Positions 7,122-14,405 of a stretch of 14,581 nucleotides of DNA are shown here, piece after piece. This DNA comes from JAAFJT01 sp043744275 (lineage in GTDB: Bacteria > Bacteroidota > Bacteroidia > Chitinophagales > Saprospiraceae). The stretch spans positions 1 to 14,581 of the forward strand of contig JAYTUY010000240.1 of NCBI GenBank assembly GCA_043744275.1, read 5' to 3'. The notes beneath the pieces were generated by a model, which was not told the origin of the DNA, ran no database searches, and was given only the letters and a program-made list of their open reading frames with translations. Every line of letters begins with the position of its first letter. Within the stretch, counting starts at the first letter, position 1. The position numbers were made by a program, and so were the translations under genes.

Positions 7122-7522
7122 AGATGTTTATATATGGATTTAAATAAATGTCTTAGTTGTTTTAAAATGATTAAATTGATAGAAAATAATTTAAAATATT
7201 GCTAAAAAAAGGTATTTTTAACGAAGAAACGATTTCATTATACATTTTTTAATTTCCAATTCAATGAATATTTTTTTGTAAAAAACTATAAATCAATGGT
7301 TTAAAGGTTATAAAATAAAAACATTTGAAAAGGCATACCCTATAATGATTATTTAATCGCAATATAATGAAAAAATGCTTTTACTTTTGTTGAGTAATTT
7401 TTTTGAAAGGTCATTTTTGAAATATTATGATGGCTTTTTAAATTTTTTAATTGAAATAAGATTAATAATAAAAACGGCAATTAAAATGCTGTTTCTATGA
7501 ACACTGTAAATTTCTAAAACTA
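7122..7522. other. AT-rich geneless gap between divergent dprA and SH3b genes
   Basis: About 400 strongly AT-rich bases between divergent genes. I see no convincing ORF, tRNA, strong hairpin or motif copy. The only recognisable element is a TACTTTTG box at 7382-7389. It probably holds the promoters of both flanking genes. Confidence 0.6.
7382..7389 (+). promoter_or_regulatory. Possible -7 box (TACTTTTG) for the SH3b gene
   Basis: An exact TAnnTTTG match on the plus strand, 133 bases before the ATG at 7523. No matching -33 element is evident, and chance matches are likely in such AT-rich DNA. It would imply a leader of more than 120 bases. Confidence 0.3.
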
Positions 7523-8197
7523 ATGAAAAAGCTCTTCCCAAACATCGAAACCGCTATCATTTTCGTGTTTGTTATCTGCGTCATGCTTTGGGGCGTCACG
7601 CGCTGCAATCGTAAAAAAGAGGACATGACTATTAAAGCTGTTACTGAAGGAGCAGTCCTTGGCGCGGCAGCTGATAGTGTGACAATATCGCCTGCGGCAC
7701 GTAGAGAGGCAAACCGCCCTGCTGCCATTGTGCCACCACCACCATCTGTTGATCCAAATCAAGGTATGGTCGCGTCAACAACCCCTCAGTATCAGCAAGC
7801 TCCAACAGTGCAAAATCCGACTCAAGCAGTGCCATCGCCTACAGTTTCTACTACAAAACCGCCTGTTGTTAATCATACAACAGTGGTATCTGGTAAACCA
7901 ATAGTGACTACAACCACCGTCCAGGAGCCAAGTGGTACGTTGCTGTATGTGTTAATAGACGGTTTGAACGTTCGCTCTAAGCCTGATTTGAAAGCAAAAT
8001 CTATGGGCAAGTTGAAATTGAATGACCAAGTTTATTTTCTCAATGAAGTAACTCCTGAAGCACAGACAGTGCGGCTCATTGATAAAAGCGAAGTGACAAA
8101 ACCTTGGTTTAAAATAAAAACGAAGCGCGGCACAGTGGGTTGGGTGCATGGCTCCGGCGTAGATTTTTATAAGCGGAAACCACAAGGGGTTTTGTAA
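7523..8197 (+). CDS. Membrane-anchored SH3b-domain protein
   Basis: A 224-residue protein with one membrane segment at about residues 10-26, followed by TRCNRKKED, suggesting a short cytoplasmic N terminus and an exported body. A low-complexity Pro/Thr/Val linker covers about 68-135. Residues about 139-222 form a bacterial SH3 domain: VLIDGLNVRSKPDLKAKSMG is the typical first strand and RSxP turn, and KRGTVGWVHGSGV the typical end. Such domains usually bind cell-wall peptides or protein partners, so a role at the peptidoglycan is inferred; no catalytic domain is present. It is a single gene followed by a strong hairpin shared with the convergent gene. Motif copy 10 lies in the linker (Thr-Pro-Gln-Tyr). 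Confidence 0.85.
   Translation: MKKLFPNIETAIIFVFVICVMLWGVTRCNRKKEDMTIKAVTEGAVLGAAADSVTISPAARREANRPAAIVPPPPSVDPNQGMVASTTPQYQQAPTVQNPTQAVPSPTVSTTKPPVVNHTTVVSGKPIVTTTTVQEPSGTLLYVLIDGLNVRSKPDLKAKSMGKLKLNDQVYFLNEVTPEAQTVRLIDKSEVTKPWFKIKTKRGTVGWVHGSGVDFYKRKPQGVL
7782..7790 (-). repeat. ACTGAGGGG dispersed motif, copy 10 (4 G)
   Basis: In the linker of the SH3b gene. The C-rich form is read in the third possible frame (Pro-Gln-Tyr). The G run is followed by TTG on the motif strand. Confidence 0.85.
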
Positions 8198-8201
8198 AAT
8201 A

Positions 8202-8262
8202 GTTATTGGTTATTAATTATTGGTTATTCGTCAAAAATAACCAATAATTAATAACCAATAAC
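8202..8262. terminator. Perfect 27-bp heptad-repeat hairpin, bidirectional terminator
   Basis: Bases 8202-8228 pair without mismatch with 8236-8262 around the loop CGTCAAA. The right arm is tandem heptads of the AACCAAT type, with one AATTAAT variant, the same unit as at 3071-3138. It lies between convergent genes, right after the SH3b stop and before the stop of the facing gene. Confidence 0.75.
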
Positions 8263-8269
8263 CATTCAA

Positions 8270-9133
8270 TTAGAGTTTAATAATTTTTTTAGATATAACA
8301 TCTTGATTTTCAATGATTTGTATCATATATGCGCCTTTCGCCAATTGGCTAATATCCCATCTTTTTGAATTTTCACCTGCTTGAATTTGCCAATTTTCTG
8401 ATATGACAGTGCGCCCACTCACGTCTGTTATGCGCATCTGCACTTTTTTAGAAACCTTACTTGACAAAGATAAAATGACCCCCTCAGTAGTTGGGTTAGG
8501 AGAAACGGACATTTGTATTTGTGCAGCTAAATCATTGACAGAGGATGTCATTTCTGCAAAATCTATTTTTACAGAAGCTGTACCATTGTCGCCACTTGTT
8601 GCTCCATTGCCATTTACGGCATTGCCCACCGCATAAAAAGTAATGATGCCTGTATTTGACGCGGGAGCTTTCCACTTGACATTAAAAGTTTTTGCAGTGC
8701 TCCGAACATTGTGCTCGGCATAAACACGACCGTTATTAAGCGTAGTCAATTGAATACCTGCGGCTTGCGCTGCTACAAAGCCTTTTGAATTGACATTATC
8801 ACTTTTGCGAATGTCAATCATTTGAAAACCATAACCGACGGGCGTACCAGTGGCTGCATTGATTGTTACTCGAATGGTATAAATTTTCGTCGGCTCGTAT
8901 TTCGTGACTGCGGCTGTACCTGCTTCATTCAAAAGTTCGAGCGTTGTTGAAGGATTGTAAGAACCGCTGTTATGACAGGATTGACAGGTTACAGCATCTC
9001 CATTTACCAGTTTTGTATCACCAGGTGCCCCTGTTAGTCCTTGCCCTTCGGTAGCCGCATAACCACCAGCATGACTTGAGAAAAGAATGGTAGCGAATAC
9101 TAATGTAGCTAAAATGTAAATCGTTTTTTTCAT
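8270..9133 (-). CDS. T9SS-exported protein with one CxxCH haem c motif
   Basis: A 287-residue secreted protein. Residues 1-22 are a signal peptide (MKKTIYILATLVFATILFSS). A GAPGDT motif (35-40) and CQSCH (50-54) follow; CxxCH is the covalent haem c attachment motif. Proteins with a GxPG...CxxCH head, a beta-sandwich body and a T9SS tail recur in Bacteroidota. The last 80 or so residues are a type A sorting domain, with SPNPTTEG, VSGRTVI and a final KKIIKL, which directs passage across the outer membrane and anchoring or release. Its redox role is unknown. The Met at 9133 is preferred to the one at 9217, which would read through the promoter and hide the signal peptide. Motif copy 11 encodes the Thr-Glu-Gly of the sorting domain. 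Confidence 0.85.
   Translation of the reverse strand: MKKTIYILATLVFATILFSSHAGGYAATEGQGLTGAPGDTKLVNGDAVTCQSCHNSGSYNPSTTLELLNEAGTAAVTKYEPTKIYTIRVTINAATGTPVGYGFQMIDIRKSDNVNSKGFVAAQAAGIQLTTLNNGRVYAEHNVRSTAKTFNVKWKAPASNTGIITFYAVGNAVNGNGATSGDNGTASVKIDFAEMTSSVNDLAAQIQMSVSPNPTTEGVILSLSSKVSKKVQMRITDVSGRTVISENWQIQAGENSKRWDISQLAKGAYMIQIIENQDVISKKIIKL
8479..8488 (-). repeat. ACTGAGGGG dispersed motif, copy 11 (5 G)
   Basis: Inside the sorting-domain coding region of the CxxCH gene, with the G-rich form on the sense strand (Thr-Glu-Gly). The G run is followed by T. Confidence 0.85.
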
Positions 9134-9177
9134 GACTTTTTTAGTAATAATCGTTTGAAAATATAAATATTTAACTT

Positions 9178-9185
9178 CAAAGTTA
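9178..9185 (-). promoter_or_regulatory. Bacteroidota -7 promoter box (TAACTTTG)
   Basis: On the minus strand this reads TAACTTTG, an exact TAnnTTTG box about 45 bases before the ATG at 9133 and just past the stop of the acyltransferase gene. It supports separate transcription of the CxxCH gene and the start at 9133. No clear -33 element is seen. Confidence 0.55.
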
Positions 9186-9194
9186 CCTAAATTG

Positions 9195-9758
9195 CTATAA
9201 ATACTGAGGGATATCAAAATCCAATTCAGGAAATTTGCCTTTTACATTTTTAAAAAAAGTTAAAATATGGGGTAAATCTTTCTCATAATTACCTGTTGGG
9301 TAAAATGGTTCGCTGAAGCCAAGCGTTTTAGTGCCCCAATCAAATTTACAACCCACAATAGGCACTTCCGCTTTCAAAGCAAGATAATAAAACCCTGTTT
9401 TTAATTGGGTTACTTTTGACCGTGTGCCTTCGGGGGCAATTGTAATACTAAAACGGTCTTTGCCCTTATACAATGCAGCTACAGCATCTACAAAATTAGT
9501 GTGCTTGGATCTATCCACTGCTACACCACCAAGCCAACGCATGATGACGCCAAGAGGAAACCAAAACAAACTGCTTTTCGCAGCAAAGTGAGTGTCTATA
9601 TCCTCAGCAGGACGCAATAAAATTCCTATTAAAAAATCCCAATTTGTGGTGTGGTGAAAAGCAATAATTACCGATTTTTTAACTTCTTGAGGATAAGTTT
9701 TATCCATTTTCCAACCCCAAATGGTATAAAGAAAGAACTGACCGACGGCTTTTTTCAT
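9195..9758 (-). CDS. 1-acyl-sn-glycerol-3-phosphate acyltransferase family protein (PlsC-like)
   Basis: A membrane-associated acyltransferase of 187 residues, a short form of the PlsC family, which transfers a fatty acyl group to lysophosphatidic acid or a related lipid. The catalytic HX4D motif is HTTNWD (His36, Asp41), and the substrate-binding motif is PEGTRS (109-114), followed by the usual KTGFYYLALKAEVPIVG stretch. The N terminus lacks the long membrane segments of full PlsC. The short form could act on another lipid, such as an ornithine lipid, so the substrate is open. The stop codon lies 61 bases before the next gene's start on the same strand. Motif copy 12 falls in the last codons and copy 13 is 17 bases before the start. 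Confidence 0.88.
   Translation of the reverse strand: MKKAVGQFFLYTIWGWKMDKTYPQEVKKSVIIAFHHTTNWDFLIGILLRPAEDIDTHFAAKSSLFWFPLGVIMRWLGGVAVDRSKHTNFVDAVAALYKGKDRFSITIAPEGTRSKVTQLKTGFYYLALKAEVPIVGCKFDWGTKTLGFSEPFYPTGNYEKDLPHILTFFKNVKGKFPELDFDIPQYL
9203..9210 (+). repeat. Degenerate dispersed motif, copy 12 (3 G)
   Basis: ACTGAGGG followed by A, the weakest copy, in the last codons of the acyltransferase gene (Pro-Gln-Tyr on the sense strand). It keeps the preceding AAT of the consensus but lacks the fourth G and the T. Confidence 0.5.
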
Positions 9759-10355
9759 ATTCTACGAGTGCTTATACTGAGGGGGTTGCCCTCTGTTGAT
9801 TGACATATACTTAAATTTTAAATCGTAAATTTAAGAAACTTCATAAATTTTTCATCAAATGTTTTAAAGTTAGTATCCGTTGAATTTGCATTTATTTTGA
9901 GATTGTGACATACTTAGTGTATAAAATACTGAAAGTATATTTTAAAAAAAGATAAAATTTTTTTCAAATCCATAAAACCGTACTCTCTTCATCTTCGTAA
10001 ATACTGTCAAAATCAGCTTATCGAAATTATTTTTAAAAAAACTTATAATTATTGAATTATTAACAAGCACACTTTCAAAGTTCTAACCAAATAAAAAAAT
10101 TATCGTCATTTACCTTGTTCTAAAAAAAATCTTCACAAACATGTTGTCAATCAATGCATAGTGATTATCCAATAATTTCTATGTAAATTATTTTAAAATG
10201 CAGATAAATAACTAAGTTCAACACTACAAATTCTAATCTTTAAATCAGTCAATTATTCCTACTTCATTCTTCATGAATAGATTTTTCTTTCATGCTAAGG
10301 ATGCCCCAAAATCATTAATTAATTTTTTTTTGCATCATTAAACTTCACTTTTTAC
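9759..10355. other. AT-rich geneless gap upstream of the M4 protease
   Basis: Nearly 600 AT-rich bases between divergent genes. I found no ORF of credible length, no tRNA and no exact TAnnTTTG box near the protease start. A weak AT stem (9810-9819 with 9826-9835) and motif copy 13 are the only structures seen. It must hold the promoter of the protease and may include a long 5' leader. Confidence 0.55.
9776..9785 (+). repeat. ACTGAGGGG dispersed motif, copy 13 (5 G)
   Basis: Intergenic, ending (on the gene strand) 17 bases before the acyltransferase ATG. It is followed by TTG, as at copies 2, 9 and 10. Confidence 0.85.
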
Positions 10356-13300
10356 ATGAAAAAATTAGCCACACTCGCGCTCGTTTGTTGCGCCTCTATG
10401 TGCTGTTTTGCTCAAAAGCTTCCAAAGCAATTTGAAAGTTTGTTGAAACAGAATGCCTCAGTAGAGTATTTTGAAACAAACAAAACATTGGGTACACCTT
10501 CTTTAGTAAGGTTTAAAAGTACCAGTTTACCTGACGCTAAGAATGCTGAGACATTAATTAGCGAAATTTTCCAACTTGAAAAACCCAGTAATACTTTGTT
10601 GTCGATATCTACTACTGAGCTTGCCGGTGGTGTTAGTGTCAACAAGTATAAGCAGGTTTTTAATGGTGTTACAGTAGAGCATTCTGCTATTATTGTAAAC
10701 CAAATGGGTGATAAAATCCACTCAATTTCGGCGGAGGTTTTTGATTTTTCAAACGTTGCTAAAAATTCAGTAGCATTAACACAAACTGCAGCCTTAGATA
10801 TGGCTCTTGGCTTTGTGAATGCAGAAGAATACTCATGGCAAGCGATTGAAAAAGATAAAATCACTTTTAGAAACAATCCTGATGCAGTAGCCAGACTCAG
10901 CCAATTGCCAGAATCGCAAAAACCTACAGGAGTATTAGTTTATGCCAGAGATCTTTATTCTACAAATCAAGCACGGTTGGCTTGGAAATTTGATGTTTAT
11001 GCGACTAACCCCCTCAGTCGGAACTATATTTATGTGGATGCTGAAAATGGCAAAATATTATTAGCAGATGCCATAATCAAGCACGCTGATAAAGTAAACG
11101 CCAGTGCACAATCCGCTAAAGCGAAAATTACCTTACCACAAGAGCAGATACCCATTGATCCTACATTTTTATCATCTCCGTCAGCGATTAATGCACCAGC
11201 TGTAGCTTTTTCATCTGTATTGGGAACTGCTCAAACGCGTTATGCGGGAATCCGTAATATCTATACAACTCAGTTAGTTGTGCCTCTTTTAGGTACTCCT
11301 GACCCCAATAATGCTTCTGTTAATTTGACATATAGCGGTGTTGACCCTCGCACTCCAGTTACGAGTGCCACAGTATTTATATTGAAAGATGATATAAGAG
11401 GTGGCGGGGTTGTAACGTATGATATGAATGGCGCAGGCGGTACACCTGTTTCTTTACCAGGGTTGCATGATAACTCATTGGCATTTGTAGATAAAGACAA
11501 TATCTGGAAAAATGAAACTGCTGCAGGCACCAATGAAGACCTTATCAGAGGCACTACCAGCAATGGTTCTGTCGGACAAGATGAAGGTATGAATGATGAT
11601 TACGCTATGGATGCTCATTGGGGAGCGGAAATGGTATATGATTATTGGAAAGCAAGACATAATCGCTTGAGTTATGACAATAAAAATGCAGCTATTAAAA
11701 GTTATGTACATTATGGTCCCGCTTATGACAATGCATTTTGGAACGGTAGCGTCATGACTTATGGTGATGGTAGCGGTACATCAGTGAATAGTGGATTTCG
11801 ACCGTTGACTTCTTTGGATGTTTGTGGTCATGAAATAGGACATGCAGTTTGTTCTTCTACATCAGATTTAGTTTATCAAGGTGAATCTGGAGCCATGAAT
11901 GAAGCATTGAGTGATATATGGTCTGCTTGTATTGAAAATTTTGCTACAACTACTTTAGGCTTGCCTGCTAATACATTCCAGCCTTTCCAAATAGGTGAGC
12001 AGATAGCAGCCGATAATGTAGGTTTAAGACGCATGGATAATCCTAAAGCTAAAACTGACCCCGACACTTATGGTGGTTTGAATTGGCAAAATCCAAATTG
12101 TACCGCACCAAGTTTAGCAAATGACCAGTGTGGCGTGCATGGGAACAGCGGTGTATTAAATAAATATTTTGCTTTGCTTGTAAAAGGTCCATTAGCTACA
12201 ACAGGTTCACCTGCTTATACCGATGATGGAAGAGCAGATAATGGCACTACAGCAGCCTTAGCAAATTTAGGAAATAACTACGGCGCAGTAGGTTCACCCA
12301 TTCCTGCAGGAGAATTTGTTGGATTAGGCTTTGCAAAAGCAGAAGCGATTACCTACCTCATGGAGTTGAATCTTACACCCAATTCTACTTATGCTGACGC
12401 GCGTGCAGCGGCTATTAATGCAGCAAAAATGTTATATGGTGCTTGTTCGCAAGAAGAAAAAACGGTAACTGATGCTTTCTTTGCTATCAACGTGGGTGCA
12501 AGATATGCTGGCTGTACAGCCCCAACTTTAGATGCATATGCTATTCAAACAAGTATCAATGAAGGTGTTGCAACAGCGGATTGTCCAAGATTTAATGAAA
12601 TTCAATTGAGTGCAAGCCTTACAGCAATTCAAGCAAGTGCAACAACTATTACTTTTGCTAAAACAGCTGGTACATTGGGTAATAATGAATGGGCTTTTAC
12701 TACAAATGGTACAATTACATTCAATGCAGGTGAAATAGGTGTAAAATCTGTTTTTGTAAAAGTATTTGATGATGCATTGGTTGAAGGTAATGAAACCCTT
12801 CAATTTACAGCTACTTCCGCACTTACAGCTCTCAATAAAGTAATTGATATTAATATTGCTGACAATGATGCAATTCCAACTATAGGTGGAGTTAATACTT
12901 TGATAAATGAAAATTTTGAAGGATTTACTTTGGGTGCTTTCCCTTCTTCTGGTAGTAGTTGGGCTGTTGTTACTAAAACAACTCCTATAACGGTTCAATG
13001 GGCTGTAAGAGCTAATGGATCAGCGCCTCTTAATTTTGCTACTAAAAGAGCTATTATTGAACAAACGTTGCTTACAGGTCAAGCGACTTATGATCAAAAT
13101 ACATCAACTCAAACTTACTTGCGCTCACCGCAAATAGTAGCAACAGGTTTGAGCAATATTAATGTGAGTTTTGCATATCAAGCTGGTGGAGAACCTGCTT
13201 GTAGCCCCGCTTGTGATTATGGACAACTTGTGGTTTCCTACGATGGAACTAATTTTGAACAAATTAATGCTGCACCATTATATGCAACACTTACAGAAAC

Positions 13301-14366
13301 TAATTTTAGTATGGTATTGCCGCAAAGTCTGAATGGTAAAACATTTTATTTAGCAGTCCTTTGGAATAATGATGCCAATGCAGGTACTTCTACCAGTATT
13401 GCTTTTGATAATTTCGTTGTAACAGGTCAAGGTATTAAAATTGACTCAACGCTGGCGACAAGCAAATCTGAACCCCTCAGTACTGAGATAGGTAAAACCA
13501 ATTATTACTATGCCAATGAAAACGGTCATATTGTAGCCAGTATAAAAAGTAGTACTGCTTTCGACTATGGCTGTACAGAAGTCAAAATAGATAAAGCAGG
13601 TTTCACGCCTTTCAATTTATATTCAAATGGCTCAACTCCACATAAAGTAGCCGGTAAAGTTATTAAAGTAACACCGACTACTAACAATATCAGTGGAACG
13701 TATGAGATAGCTCTCTATTACACTGAATATGAAATACGTAAACTTGAAGAAGCAACTGGAAAGTTAAGAACCGAATTTTCTATTTATAAGACAGAGGCAG
13801 CTTCTTACACTCAAGCAAACGCTTCTAATACCTCCAATTTGCTCGCTGCATATTCAGCTGTAAATGGTGGAGGTACATTTAAGGCGACTTTCAATACAGG
13901 CTTTTCCAGCTTTACGATAGGTTATGCTCCACCGCTTCCTAATCTGTCACCGACTGTATCTGTTCTTCCTTCTAATTTGATTGGAACACAATCTATAGGA
14001 GTAGTGGTTTCTGTCATTGAATTCAACAACAGTCCTACAACTGCGGCTGTAACTGTCTATATTCCAAAGGATTCTAAATATGCTTTGAGCTTTAATCCAA
14101 TAGCTACAACCATATCTGGAATTGCTGTACAGAATAGCCTTTGGACATTTGATGGCACTTCGAATTCAGGTTTTTATATACTAACTTCAAATAGTATTAT
14201 CGCTGCAAGCGGCTTATCAAAATTTGGACTCACAAGCACATTTAACCCTAATAATCAAAAAGGGGCAACGCTTGTTCAGGTCATTTTACTGGATAATACT
14301 GGCGGTGAAAGCATAGATGATAGTGCCGACAATCAGAATCAAACCACAATTATCTACACGTTTTAA
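10356..14366 (+). CDS. Large secreted M4 (thermolysin-type) metalloprotease
   Basis: A 1336-residue secreted zinc protease. Residues 1-20 are a signal peptide ending in CFAQ. A propeptide follows (FTP- and PepSY-like, about 30-240), which would keep the enzyme inactive until cleaved. In the catalytic domain (about 290-720) HEIGH supplies zinc ligands His492 and His496 and catalytic Glu493; Glu516 in NEALSD is the third ligand, with the same 24-residue spacing from the first His as in thermolysin. GVHGNSG holds His595, matching the transition-state histidine. Then come a Calx-beta-like domain (about 750-838, ending IADND), a jelly-roll domain starting NENFEGF (about 850-1025), and further beta-rich modules to the end. 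No recognisable T9SS sorting domain closes the protein. A second secreted-protein gene follows after 39 bases, suggesting co-transcription. Confidence 0.93.
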   Translation: MKKLATLALVCCASMCCFAQKLPKQFESLLKQNASVEYFETNKTLGTPSLVRFKSTSLPDAKNAETLISEIFQLEKPSNTLLSISTTELAGGVSVNKYKQVFNGVTVEHSAIIVNQMGDKIHSISAEVFDFSNVAKNSVALTQTAALDMALGFVNAEEYSWQAIEKDKITFRNNPDAVARLSQLPESQKPTGVLVYARDLYSTNQARLAWKFDVYATNPLSRNYIYVDAENGKILLADAIIKHADKVNASAQSAKAKITLPQEQIPIDPTFLSSPSAINAPAVAFSSVLGTAQTRYAGIRNIYTTQLVVPLLGTPDPNNASVNLTYSGVDPRTPVTSATVFILKDDIRGGGVVTYDMNGAGGTPVSLPGLHDNSLAFVDKDNIWKNETAAGTNEDLIRGTTSNGSVGQDEGMNDDYAMDAHWGAEMVYDYWKARHNRLSYDNKNAAIKSYVHYGPAYDNAFWNGSVMTYGDGSGTSVNSGFRPLTSLDVCGHEIGHAVCSSTSDLVYQGESGAMNEALSDIWSACIENFATTTLGLPANTFQPFQIGEQIAADNVGLRRMDNPKAKTDPDTYGGLNWQNPNCTAPSLANDQCGVHGNSGVLNKYFALLVKGPLATTGSPAYTDDGRADNGTTAALANLGNNYGAVGSPIPAGEFVGLGFAKAEAITYLMELNLTPNSTYADARAAAINAAKMLYGACSQEEKTVTDAFFAINVGARYAGCTAPTLDAYAIQTSINEGVATADCPRFNEIQLSASLTAIQASATTITFAKTAGTLGNNEWAFTTNGTITFNAGEIGVKSVFVKVFDDALVEGNETLQFTATSALTALNKVIDINIADNDAIPTIGGVNTLINENFEGFTLGAFPSSGSSWAVVTKTTPITVQWAVRANGSAPLNFATKRAIIEQTLLTGQATYDQNTSTQTYLRSPQIVATGLSNINVSFAYQAGGEPACSPACDYGQLVVSYDGTNFEQINAAPLYATLTETNFSMVLPQSLNGKTFYLAVLWNNDANAGTSTSIAFDNFVVTGQGIKIDSTLATSKSEPLSTEIGKTNYYYANENGHIVASIKSSTAFDYGCTEVKIDKAGFTPFNLYSNGSTPHKVAGKVIKVTPTTNNISGTYEIALYYTEYEIRKLEEATGKLRTEFSIYKTEAASYTQANASNTSNLLAAYSAVNGGGTFKATFNTGFSSFTIGYAPPLPNLSPTVSVLPSNLIGTQSIGVVVSVIEFNNSPTTAAVTVYIPKDSKYALSFNPIATTISGIAVQNSLWTFDGTSNSGFYILTSNSIIAASGLSKFGLTSTFNPNNQKGATLVQVILLDNTGGESIDDSADNQNQTTIIYTF
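11009..11018 (-). repeat. ACTGAGGGG dispersed motif, copy 14 (5 G)
   Basis: In the propeptide part of the protease gene, C-rich form on the sense strand, read as Pro-Leu-Ser. Like copy 8 it has G before ACTGAG; T follows the G run. Confidence 0.8.
13473..13481 (-). repeat. ACTGAGGGG dispersed motif, copy 15 (4 G)
   Basis: In the C-terminal region of the protease gene, read as Pro-Leu-Ser. Its ACTGAG core overlaps a second, opposite ACTGAG, making a 12-base perfect palindrome at 13476-13487. Confidence 0.8.
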
Positions 14367-14405
14367 CATTAAATCAATTTTTCAAACAAATTAAAATAAA
14401 TAATA

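Noticed and set aside
7507..7514. TAAATTTC as a -7 box for the SH3b gene
   Set aside because: The last base is wrong and it is too close to the ATG at 7523.
7495..8185. Several minus-strand ORFs of 64-80 residues across the SH3b gene
   Set aside because: They are antisense shadows of a gene with recognisable SH3b and membrane segments, and they match no family I know.
10273..10341. A 22-codon ORF upstream of the protease (starting MNRFFFHAK)
   Set aside because: It is too short and AT-driven, with no ribosome binding site, so there is no support for translation.
10455..10462. GCCTCAGT, a possible further motif copy
   Set aside because: It has only two C where the motif has four or more, and such partial matches are expected by chance. 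It was not counted.
12528..12998. A 156-residue minus-strand ORF rich in Cys, Asn and Ser inside the protease gene
   Set aside because: It lies wholly within the strong M4 coding frame, and its odd composition is what the complement of Ala/Thr/Asn-rich codons gives. No signal peptide or family motif is visible.
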